From an uncultured Lachnospiraceae bacterium (GTDB lineage Bacteria > Bacillota > Clostridia > Lachnospirales > Lachnospiraceae): a stretch of DNA of 56,840 nt. Shown here in pieces: positions 35,363 to 43,070 of this stretch. The position numbers were made by a program, and so were the translations under genes. Position 1 is the stretch's first letter. Every line of letters begins with the position of its first letter. The notes under the pieces are model-generated. The model searched no databases, was not told where the DNA came from, and worked only from the letters and a program-made list of their open reading frames with translations. The stretch is from assembly GCA_944384025.1 (NCBI GenBank), contig CALWRS010000013.1, positions 1-56,840 of the forward strand. The letters run 5' to 3'.

Positions 35363-35391
35363 ATTATACAAATTATGGTTCGCCTTGTCAA
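35363..35391 (-). promoter_or_regulatory. Promoter of the str operon
   Basis: Perfect consensus on the minus strand: TTGACA (35386-35391), 17-base spacer, TATAAT (35363-35368). It lies about 107 bases before the rpsL start. Confidence 0.9.
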
Positions 35392-35443
35392 GAATTTTTA
35401 TTCGACTTTCCGCACGAAGCGAGGGAAAAAGTTTATTTTGCTA

Positions 35444-35500
35444 TTGAAAAAAATCACGGCATCCTTTATAATCAACTTTTGTAGGGTTACAAAAACCCTA
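35444..35500 (+). promoter_or_regulatory. Promoter and leader hairpin of the SDR gene
   Basis: TTGAAA (35444-35449), 17-base spacer, TATAAT (35467-35472). Just after the expected start, TAGGGTT-ACAAA-AACCCTA forms a 7-bp hairpin at the 5' end of the transcript. It is divergent from the str promoter; together they explain the 316-base gap. Confidence 0.8.
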
Positions 35501-35572
35501 AAAATATCTATGCCTGCACTGCGAAGAAAATAAAAAGTGCAGAGTATTTTAATTTTATGGGAGAACGGAATC

Positions 35573-36349
35573 ATGGCAAAAAACTATTTTGATTTGACCG
35601 GACAGGTTGCCGTTGTAACTGGCTGCTCAACAGGGCTTGGCGTACAGATGGCAAAAGCGCTTGCAAATCAAGGGGCAAAAATTGTGGTGCTTGCCCGCAG
35701 ACAGAATCTTATTGATGAGGTAGCAAAGCAAATTTCTGAAGAGTACGGAGTAGAGACGCTGCCTGTTTCTTGCGACATCACAGACACCGAAAAGGTGGCG
35801 GCGGCAGTAAAGGCGGTTATGGACCGCTTCGGACGCATCGACATATTAATTAATAACGCCGGAACAGGCGCGGTAGCTCCTGCGGAGGACATTACGGACG
35901 AGCAGTTTGCAAACGAAATGAACATCGACTTGTTCGGAACGTTTAAAATGGCGCGCGAGGTGGCAAAACAAGCGATGATCCCTGCGGGCTACGGACGCGT
36001 AATTAACATTTCGTCCATGTACGGACTTGTCGGAAACAAAATTGCTCCCGCATCGCCGTATCATGCGGCAAAGGGCGGGGTTGTAAACCTCACAAGAGCG
36101 CTTGCGTGCGAGTGGGGCGAAAAAGGCATTACAGTAAATGCAATTTGCCCGGGGTACTTCTACACGCCGCTTACAGAAGAGACGCTTAAGAGCGATTTCT
36201 TCATCCAGTATGCAAAAACAATGATCCCTCTGGCGCGTTACGGAGAAGAAGGCGAGCTTGACAGCGCAGTAATTTTCCTCTCCTCCCCCGCAAGCTCCTA
36301 CGTGAACGGCGTGATTATGCCGGTTGACGGCGGATACACAAGCCTGTAA
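35573..36349 (+). CDS. Short-chain dehydrogenase/reductase
   Basis: 258 residues starting MAKNYFDLTGQVAVVTG; the start at 35573 has GGGAG nine bases upstream. Classical SDR: TGCSTGLG cofactor loop, ILINNAGTGAV, catalytic Ser in NISSMYG, YHAAK as Tyr-x-x-x-Lys, and C-terminal FLSSPASSYVNGVIMPVDGGY. The Arg-Arg after the second strand (LARRQNLID) favours NADP(H). The layout resembles gluconate 5-dehydrogenase and 3-oxoacyl reductase groups; the substrate cannot be read. Two hairpins follow (GCACCT/AGGTGC at 36364-36381 and a 12-bp stem with a GAAA tetraloop at 36406-36433). Confidence 0.88.
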   Translation: MAKNYFDLTGQVAVVTGCSTGLGVQMAKALANQGAKIVVLARRQNLIDEVAKQISEEYGVETLPVSCDITDTEKVAAAVKAVMDRFGRIDILINNAGTGAVAPAEDITDEQFANEMNIDLFGTFKMAREVAKQAMIPAGYGRVINISSMYGLVGNKIAPASPYHAAKGGVVNLTRALACEWGEKGITVNAICPGYFYTPLTEETLKSDFFIQYAKTMIPLARYGEEGELDSAVIFLSSPASSYVNGVIMPVDGGYTSL

Positions 36350-36405
36350 AAGAAAAACCGCCTGCACCTTAGCCGAGGTGCGATAACGAAGGAAATATGT
36401 AAGGT

Positions 36406-36433
36406 GGCGGTGCAGCCGAAAGGCTGTGCCGCC
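36406..36433 (+). other. GAAA-tetraloop hairpin at the edge of the recombinase remnant
   Basis: GGCGGTGCAGCC and GGCTGTGCCGCC form a 12-pair stem (two G-T wobbles) closed by GAAA, a GNRA tetraloop. It lies 12 bases past the recombinase stop codon. It could be a border structure of the former element or an RNA stability element; no T-run follows on either strand. Confidence 0.5.
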
Positions 36434-36444
36434 GCTTTGCGTTG

Positions 36445-37998
36445 TCAGGCTGTTTTCTTCTTTCGGTTTTGCATACCGAGCCTGCCGTCGAGGGCAACGC
36501 AGTCCTCATCGGCAATGTTGATAATACCCGCAGCCTTGTAGTAAATCTCAATCTTCTGCTTTCTGTGGCCGCTGCTTTTGTCCGGAGCGTGTACCACGAT
36601 TTTGTCAACCAAATCATTCAGGATTTCCGCCGTAAGCTTCTCTGGATCAGTGTACTTACGAACATTCTTCAGAAACTGCTGAAGGTCGTGCTGTTCCTGT
36701 TCGCCGCTGTCAATCAGATCCTGCAAATCAAGAATCGCCGCTTTGACATCCTTCTGCTCCGTTTCATACTCGGAAGAAAGCTTGTCAAACCGTTCCGCCG
36801 ACAGCCTGCCCGATACCATATCCTTATAGATTCGCTTGAACAGCGTATCCAAATCCTCATCCCGGCGCTTGAGCGTTACAATGTCTACCTTTGCCTTTTC
36901 AACGGATAATTTTCGTTCTGCGTTTGCTTTTTCCATTTCCTTTTTGACAAAGGACGCTTCAAACTGCTGGATATAGGACAACACGCCCTGAATATGCCGA
37001 AGCACAAGCCGGTTCAGAGTAACTGCCCGGATATAATGCCCCGTGCAGGTTCCCGTATTGCTGCGGTAGTTGGCGCATACAAAGCATTCCTGACTTTCCT
37101 TATGGGAATGGGAAGTCTGAAAGTGCAGTTTTGCTCCACAGTCCGCACAGAACACCTTGCCCGAAAAGATACTGATTTTTCCTGTTGCGGTCGGGCGACG
37201 TTTGTTTTTGCGGATTTCCTGTACCGTCTCAAAGATATGCCTGTCAACAATGGCAGGGTGAGTATCCTCAAATATCCGGCGTTTTTCCTTGTCGTTCCAC
37301 ACACGCTTTTTGCTGCGGTAATTCTTAGAGGTCGTTTTGAAGTTTTCGGTATGCCCGATATATTCCAGCTTCTCTAAAATCCCCGCAACGGTTTTCTGCG
37401 CCCATTTGTACGGCTCGGCAGGAAGCAGTTTCCCATCCTTCTGTGCCTTGTACGCCGTTGGAGTCAGCACTTTTTCCGCTTTCAACTTTTTAGCGATCTG
37501 CGTAGGCCCAAGCCCGTCATAGCACAGCTTAAAGATATACCGTACGGTTTGCGCAGCTTCTTCGTCAATCAGCCATTTGTCCTCGTTTTCGGTATCCTTA
37601 ACGAATCCAAATGGCGGATTGGTAGTCAGGTGCTTTCCGCTTTCGCCCTTCATTCGTAAGGTGGACTTGATTTTCTTAGCGGTATCTCTGGCATAGAGTT
37701 CATTGCAGAAGTTGCGGATCGGCGTCATATCAAATTCCGTTTGTACGGCGGAATCTACATTGTCGTTAACAGCAATAAACCGCACATCATTTTCGGGAAA
37801 AACAATGTCCGTATACATCCCAACCTGCAAATAGTTCCTGCCAAGCCGGGACATATCCTTGACGATAACCGTTCCCACCTTGCCACTTTCAATCAACTGT
37901 TCCATTTCCCGGAAAGACGGACGGTCGAAGCTTGTACCTGAATATCCGTCATCTATGTAAACGCTGTCTTTGATACAAGGGAAATCCCCAATAAACAA
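36445..37998 (-). pseudogene. Large serine recombinase lacking its catalytic N-terminus
   Basis: 517 residues remain. The frame opens with YIDDGYSGTSFDRPSFREM, then VIVKDMSRLGRNYLQVG, the recombinase domain with NPPFGFVKD and the AEPYKWAQKTVAGILEKLEYIGH segment, the zinc ribbon CADCG ... CVCANYR, and a coiled coil near the C-terminus. Intact relatives begin about 50-60 residues earlier with the VALYxRLSxDD motif that carries the catalytic Ser; here a TGA lies four codons upstream of the first usable codon (a TTG) and the sequence switches to an unrelated terminator hairpin at 37998. It marks the left edge of the defence island as a former mobile element border. Confidence 0.85.
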
Positions 37999-38040
37999 GG
38001 GCTTTCAGCGGTTTTGCTCCGCCGGAAGCCCTCTTTTTTT
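37998..38040 (+). terminator. Terminator at the break point of the recombinase gene
   Basis: AGGGCTTTCAGCGG pairs (with small mismatches) with CCGCCGGAAGCCCT, followed by CTTTTTTT. It points right on the plus strand although no plus-strand gene precedes it, so it probably came with the sequence that replaced the recombinase 5' end. Confidence 0.65.
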
Positions 38041-38123
38041 ATGTCTGTTTTCAGTTAATCAGTGACTTCACCCGTGAGAATTTGAACCCCTGTGAACCCT
38101 TGATTTGAACCCCTCCGAGGGAA

Positions 38124-38174
38124 AATCAAAAGGTATAGGCAAAATCAAAAGGTATGAGGAATAATCAAAAGGTA
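38124..38174 (+). repeat. Three direct repeats of AATCAAAAGGTA behind the defence operon
   Basis: AATCAAAAGGTA occurs at 38124-38135, 38143-38154 and 38163-38174, spaced 19 and 20 bases, close to two helical turns. Just left of it, three GGGTTCA-type units (minus strand) appear around 38082-38116. The array ends four bases from the stop of the ADP-ribosylglycohydrolase gene. Iteron-like; could be a protein-binding array or an old recombination site. Confidence 0.6.
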
Positions 38175-38178
38175 CACA

Positions 38179-39036
38179 TCAACCTTTGGGAATAAACTTC
38201 TTCCACCTTCTGAGTACATCCTTCAACGGCTCATCCAGATAGGAATACGCCTTGTCCTTAATCCAGTCGGGAATGCTGTATGCCGCCTCTGCGATGCTGC
38301 CAGTGATTGCCGCGAGGGTGTCGCTGTCGCCACCAAGTGAGATGGCGTTTCGGATGGCATCCTCAAAGTCCGTGCTTTCCAAGAAAGCGATGATGGCCTG
38401 CGGTACAGTATCTTGACAGGTCTCGTTGAAGCGATATGTAGGACGGATTTCATCCAGTGTCTTGGAAAGGTCGTAGCCGTACTCGTTTTCGATGTGTTCC
38501 TTGATGCGCCGCTTGCACTCTGCCGGATCATCGTTGATGGGCTGCTCGTAGTCGCCGTAATAACCGCCAAAATAATAACGGCACATAAAGATCGCATCTG
38601 CTGTTGCCATCGCGCCTTTGATGCCTTCCGGGTGGTCATGCGTGACCTCGGCTGATGTTTTTGCCCGCTCTCTGCCGTTGGACGGCCACATTCCCGTTCT
38701 TGCGCAGAAGCCGCAATCCATCATCCAGGCGCATGGAGAAACACGCATAGCCGAGCCGTTGCCGTAGCTGTTGTAAGGCTCACGGTTATCAGAGTTAATC
38801 CACGCTCCGAATCTGCCGCCGTATCCCGCATCAGGATACATCCGACCGTATTTCTTCATAGCATCGATGAAGTCATCGCGCTCACCGCCGTTCATAATCG
38901 CCTCCGCAACGGCGCAGGTCATGACGGTATCATCTGTGAAAAAGCAGTCATCCCGGAATAAGGGAAACTCCTTCGTTTTGATATTGTGCCACTCGTAAAC
39001 AGAGCCTACGATGTCACCGACTATTGCTCCAAGCAT
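38179..39036 (-). CDS. ADP-ribosylglycohydrolase-family protein
   Basis: 285 residues. The ADP-ribosylglycohydrolase fold with its two metal motifs: FFTDDTVMT (about residue 34) and the C-terminal SLGGDSDTLAAITGSIAEA. NGSAMRVSP and THDHPEGIKGAMATADA match the family. It hydrolyses ADP-ribose from proteins, nucleic acids or small molecules; the target is unknown. No signal peptide. It is the last gene of the minus-strand defence operon, 26 bases after the membrane-type unknown gene, with GGGTG before the ATG. Here it may reverse an ADP-ribosyl mark or act on a nucleotide signal; this is inference. Confidence 0.88.
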   Translation of the reverse strand: MLGAIVGDIVGSVYEWHNIKTKEFPLFRDDCFFTDDTVMTCAVAEAIMNGGERDDFIDAMKKYGRMYPDAGYGGRFGAWINSDNREPYNSYGNGSAMRVSPCAWMMDCGFCARTGMWPSNGRERAKTSAEVTHDHPEGIKGAMATADAIFMCRYYFGGYYGDYEQPINDDPAECKRRIKEHIENEYGYDLSKTLDEIRPTYRFNETCQDTVPQAIIAFLESTDFEDAIRNAISLGGDSDTLAAITGSIAEAAYSIPDWIKDKAYSYLDEPLKDVLRRWKKFIPKG

Positions 39037-39062
39037 AAAATCACCCTTTCATGGAATATCGG

Positions 39063-40511
39063 TCATGTCATGACATAACCGATTTTATTTACGCCGATAA
39101 CTCCACGGCGGAGAACGGTAATGTCAATAGTTTCATACTCCGATTTGTTAATATCTGCGGTCGAGGTTTGCGTTCTCGGAATATCAATCCTCTCAATCTG
39201 CGTCCTTGGAATTGGGATAGTCTTCACGCCGAGTTCGTGGAGAACTTCATCAGGCAGTTCATAATTCTGCTCAACAAGTCCAAAGCAGGTGAAGCCCGTA
39301 TCCACGCAGAACGATATGAGTTTCTTTTTCCCGATGTTGTAAATGACGCAGAACGATGTGCCAATCAAGCTGCCGAGAAGGTAGCCTACAACAGGAAGTT
39401 CAAAGCCAAGTGCCTGACCGATAATGCCGCCGATATGTGCGCCGAGCAGATAGCCGCCTGAAATGACCACGGTATCCACGAAGGCTGCACCCATCTGCTG
39501 TGTACTCATCTTTCCGGCAGCAACGAGAATACTGTTCTTTACCGTCTGCATGACAAGGGCAACGACCGTACCAAGAACGGTAGGATTGATACCTTTGAAC
39601 GCCTCGCCAAGAACTCCTTTTTCGCACATAATCAACAGAGAAGAAGATATAGAGCCACGAAGGAAACCTTCTGCTCCGGCAGAGATTCCCTTGGTTCCCA
39701 TCCTTTTAATCTGCTGAATGTCGATTTCTCCATGCTTGATGAGAAAATCTATCGCTTTGTATATTTCAGGCGCAAGTTGGAATGCAACGGTAATCGCCGC
39801 AGTAGTGTAGCCAGCCTTCAACGCCTGTTTAAGCATATATTCCGTATTGATTGCGCTGTCCGCGGTTACGCCGTGATCTTCCGCCTTAAACTTCTGCTCC
39901 TTGCTTTCGTGGGCGATGTCCTCCAGCTCCTTTCTTGACGCGCTTTTTGAACTGACCCCTTTTTCATTTTTTATTGTGTCCGTCAGCCTTGATTCGGTTT
40001 CGGCATAGGCATCGGAAACATCGGAACGGATCGGCTGATTTCTCAACGCCTCACGATGCGCGGTCGCCTTGGCATCAGAAAGCTGGTCTGATGGAACGAG
40101 TCTACCCTGGTCATGATAGCTTGCATGACCGGATTCCGGGCTGAACCTTGCCTGTGCCTTTGCGGTTTTTTCTGCCGTAACATAGGACTTCGCACTATAA
40201 GTCTCGCCGGAGTCCAATTGGATATCAACAGAGTCTTTCAAAGTGCTGTGCAGAACAGAAGCACGGTCTGCTGAATCAGCCGCGACCGCATCCACATTGA
40301 AGGTTCCAGCTCCCCATTCCTCAAGCATATACCCCTGGAGCTGTCCGATTCCAAGGTTTCTGTACTGATGGTTATTTATGTTTTCTTCAAGCTGTTTGAT
40401 TGCTGCCTCGACTGCGCTTACATATTCCTGTCCCATGTGGGCAGCAATATCAGCGCCCATTATCCCAGTAGCAAATTCCCAGCCTTGCTGCATCTCGGTT
40501 TTTAACTGCAT
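39063..40511 (-). CDS. Unknown island protein with a Gly-rich membrane-like C-terminal half
   Basis: About 482 residues. The start at 40511 (MQLKTEMQQGWEF) has GAGGTG seven bases upstream; a GTG at 40526 overlapping the previous gene is the alternative. The N-terminal 180 residues are soluble, with GWEFATGIMGADIAAHMGQ and a KAQARFSPESGHASYHDQGR / LVPSDQLSDAKATAHREAL block. I recall this arrangement from a widespread family of no known function. Residues about 230-430 have several hydrophobic, Gly-rich helices (GAEGFLRGSISSSLLIM, VISGGYLLGAHIGGIIGQAL, VVGYLLGSLIGTSFCVI) like glycine-zipper membrane segments. It follows the 238-residue gene closely and precedes the ADP-ribosylglycohydrolase. 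A membrane effector is possible but unproven. Confidence 0.7.
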   Translation of the reverse strand: MQLKTEMQQGWEFATGIMGADIAAHMGQEYVSAVEAAIKQLEENINNHQYRNLGIGQLQGYMLEEWGAGTFNVDAVAADSADRASVLHSTLKDSVDIQLDSGETYSAKSYVTAEKTAKAQARFSPESGHASYHDQGRLVPSDQLSDAKATAHREALRNQPIRSDVSDAYAETESRLTDTIKNEKGVSSKSASRKELEDIAHESKEQKFKAEDHGVTADSAINTEYMLKQALKAGYTTAAITVAFQLAPEIYKAIDFLIKHGEIDIQQIKRMGTKGISAGAEGFLRGSISSSLLIMCEKGVLGEAFKGINPTVLGTVVALVMQTVKNSILVAAGKMSTQQMGAAFVDTVVISGGYLLGAHIGGIIGQALGFELPVVGYLLGSLIGTSFCVIYNIGKKKLISFCVDTGFTCFGLVEQNYELPDEVLHELGVKTIPIPRTQIERIDIPRTQTSTADINKSEYETIDITVLRRGVIGVNKIGYVMT

Positions 40512-40522
40512 AGGCTGACACC

Positions 40523-41239
40523 TCACATATTCATAAACTTTTCAAGCCCGTCATTGTAGAGGCTGACCACTCCATAGAAAAGCATCTGCCGTTTCATCAA
40601 CGATTTGTTTCTGAAAACCTCCTCGGACTTTGAAGCGACCTGTGTGCCAACTTTTCCAATGGCATCTGCACCCGTTGAGAACGCTTTTTTAACACCTTTA
40701 AGGATATCGACCTTTTTGTGCTTTTTCTCATCATCTACAACAGTCTCAGCATCCGTATTTTCGGGAACATTGTCTGTGGGCGTCTCAATTGTTTCCTCGG
40801 CTTTATGATCTGTACCCGTGGCAGCTATACTTTCCTTTGTGGCCTTGAGGAAACTCGGAACAGGCAGCGCAGAGAGTTTTTCCAGGAACGCATCGTAGTC
40901 CTCGCGAGTAGTCAGCACCTTTGGATCGGCGTATACGACCGCCTGATTACCTGCCCAGCCGAACTTAACGCCGCATTCATCAAACTTCACATCGATAACA
41001 GGAATCAGTTTATCTGTGCCTTTTATCTCTCCGAGAAAGAGGATTTTACCCTGGATATTTCCGGCTTTTTTGTTGCCCAGCCAGACCTTTTCTGTCCAAG
41101 AGACGATGTTTATGGAATCGTCCCTTGTGCCGATAACTCCTTGTTCGTTATCATCGTGTGTTTCCACCATCTTCTTTAGCTGGTTCATCAGCAACTCATC
41201 CTTATAAACAACGATGAGAGTTTTCTTGGTTTCAAACAT
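40523..41239 (-). CDS. Unknown island protein, 238 residues
   Basis: Not recognised. The start at 41239 (MFETKKTLIVVYKDELL) has AAGGAG seven bases upstream; the ATG two codons earlier sits too close to that site. Residues 1-130 look like a compact alpha/beta domain (IVSWTEKVWLGNKKAGNIQGKILFLG, VIDVKFDECGVKFGWAGNQAVVYAD). A Glu/Thr/Asp-rich linker (about 140-170) follows, then a Lys-rich helical tail (KKHKKVDILKGVKKAFSTGADAIGKVG). It lies 11 bases after the DUF262 gene and is tightly followed by the membrane-type unknown gene, so the two probably act together. Confidence 0.65.
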   Translation of the reverse strand: MFETKKTLIVVYKDELLMNQLKKMVETHDDNEQGVIGTRDDSINIVSWTEKVWLGNKKAGNIQGKILFLGEIKGTDKLIPVIDVKFDECGVKFGWAGNQAVVYADPKVLTTREDYDAFLEKLSALPVPSFLKATKESIAATGTDHKAEETIETPTDNVPENTDAETVVDDEKKHKKVDILKGVKKAFSTGADAIGKVGTQVASKSEEVFRNKSLMKRQMLFYGVVSLYNDGLEKFMNM

Positions 41240-41250
41240 AAGCATTCTCC

Positions 41251-43038
41251 TTACTCCACATTCTTTTTCAACTGCTCATACGCTGCCTTAATCTTTGCGG
41301 CCATCAGCTTTCTGCGCTCCTCAAGGAAATCCTCGTAAGCCATATTTTCCCAGCCATGAGGCAGAGCGTTTTCTTCCTCCATGCGGCGAATCTCATCCTC
41401 GGACTTGCCTTCGCAGACGATGGGATAATAGACCGAAGGAGCGTCATCAAGAATGTCCATATTGTCCTTCCAATCTATGAAGGCATAGTTTGCCATCTGA
41501 TTGATTTTAGAATCCGGGTATCCCAGAGATTTCAAATACGCTTTCGGGAACAGATGATGCTTTTCGAGAGACCTTCTGTTTCCGTCCGTTCCCGGCTCAA
41601 ACAGCTTTGAAACAAGCAAGCTGCTCTTGGAGAACAGAATCTTCGCGTCCATGATATTCAGCGATGCGACATAAGCGTTCCAAGCGTTATTGCCTCTGCC
41701 GGAAACTGCCAGTCCTTCGGAGCCGAGGAGCGTGATATCGAAATAGTCGTTTGTCAGCCGTTCATTGACTCTCGACAGGATAAAGCCTTTATACTCATTG
41801 AGCGTGGTCAGTTCCTTTATGCTGTTCAGATGGCTCTCAACTGTGGATTCAAAGGAACCCGTGTAGAGAGAAATCAGCGAGGCATAGAAGAACCACAGCG
41901 ATGTGAGGTGCATATTTTCGTTATAGGACGCATTGAACCTGTGTTTGGCAATCAGATAAAAAGCGTAACTGTAGAATATGGCATTGCCGGAAAGAATAAG
42001 ATCGCCCGACATATAACCGGCATTCATGATTGCCTTGAGGAACTCGTGCCAGCTATGGACATCAAGCACATCCGGCAGTTTTGCCTTCAGCGTGTCGAAC
42101 CGCTGCACACGCAGTTCATCGTCAACGGCACCACGGCGGTCGAAATCTGCGCCGCGGAGCAGCTTGTATCCATACTTCAATCTCGCTCTGTCAAAAGCGT
42201 AAGCCATAACCACGCGGATAATATCCTGGGCGCTCACCGTGGTGATCTGGTTATACGATGTAGTCTTGCCCTTTGTCGGATAGGTGGATTCCTTACTGAA
42301 CTCCTCAATCTCCCTGCGTCCGTCATCCCAATAAAGAGAAAGCAGGGTAAGAATAAAGTCATTCTGCTTCAGCGAAACGCCGCCAGAGTTTACACGAACG
42401 AATATTTCCGAAACATCCTCTTCCTCGGCATTGGACTTGATGTCGAAAACAGGAAGCGTATGCGATTTCAGATTTACCACCGCATTGATGCGCTCGGCGA
42501 TAACACCTTGCTCCTCATCGGTAAGTTCCTCGCCCTTGGATGCACGATAATCATGCAAGTGCTGAATGAAGTCCCCGATATACTTGAAGGTGTTATTTGT
42601 GGTGAACAGTTCGCTGATGTTATAAATCCACTCCGGGTCTTTCTTCGTGGCTGAATAACCGACCTCGAATTTGTCCTGCAACGGGCAGTAAGAAATCACG
42701 ATTGCTTTCTCATCAAATTTGGAATTGATGACCTTCTTGCCCTTCATGACAGCATACAAAGAAGTGAGGCGCTGCTGCCCATCGATAATAACTTCCTTCG
42801 GAGAGTCATAGCTATGCGAGTCAACACCGATAGATTTCTTCTTATCCAACGCAGGGCATTCCCACAGCATGAGATACCCAATTGGATAGCCGCGCATCAT
42901 GGAATCAAAAAGGTCTCTGACCTTCGAGTCTTTCCAAATAAACGGACGCTGCAATTCCGGCAGCCCGAGTTCTCCTGTGTCAATTTTCTCAATAAGCTGA
43001 TTGACGGTCAGCGTGGTGTTACTAAAAATCTCTTGCAT
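41251..43038 (-). CDS. DUF262 + HNH-type defence protein (GmrSD-like, single chain)
   Basis: 595 residues. The N-terminal DUF262 (ParB/sulfiredoxin-like) shows LPELQRPFIWKDSKVRDLFDSMMRGYPIG and the IDGQQRLTSL motif at residues 85-94, then FVRVNSGGVSLKQNDFIL. A long helical middle follows. The C-terminal part has EKHHLFPKAYL near residue 507, the HH core of a DUF1524/HNH-type nuclease. This is the single-chain layout of GmrSD-type modification-dependent restriction proteins, in which DUF262 binds or hydrolyses nucleotide and the HNH cuts DNA. AAGGAG precedes the ATG. It sits between the Hachiman-like helicase (32-base gap) and the 238-residue unknown gene. Confidence 0.88.
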   Translation of the reverse strand: MQEIFSNTTLTVNQLIEKIDTGELGLPELQRPFIWKDSKVRDLFDSMMRGYPIGYLMLWECPALDKKKSIGVDSHSYDSPKEVIIDGQQRLTSLYAVMKGKKVINSKFDEKAIVISYCPLQDKFEVGYSATKKDPEWIYNISELFTTNNTFKYIGDFIQHLHDYRASKGEELTDEEQGVIAERINAVVNLKSHTLPVFDIKSNAEEEDVSEIFVRVNSGGVSLKQNDFILTLLSLYWDDGRREIEEFSKESTYPTKGKTTSYNQITTVSAQDIIRVVMAYAFDRARLKYGYKLLRGADFDRRGAVDDELRVQRFDTLKAKLPDVLDVHSWHEFLKAIMNAGYMSGDLILSGNAIFYSYAFYLIAKHRFNASYNENMHLTSLWFFYASLISLYTGSFESTVESHLNSIKELTTLNEYKGFILSRVNERLTNDYFDITLLGSEGLAVSGRGNNAWNAYVASLNIMDAKILFSKSSLLVSKLFEPGTDGNRRSLEKHHLFPKAYLKSLGYPDSKINQMANYAFIDWKDNMDILDDAPSVYYPIVCEGKSEDEIRRMEEENALPHGWENMAYEDFLEERRKLMAAKIKAAYEQLKKNVE

Positions 43039-43070
43039 AACTTTTTCTCCTTGTGTCTCGTAGTTGAGGA

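Noticed and set aside
38082-38174. Possible CRISPR array or partial tRNA
   Set aside because: Repeat units are only 12 bases with 7-8 base gaps, and no acceptor or anticodon stem can be formed, so neither a CRISPR nor a tRNA.
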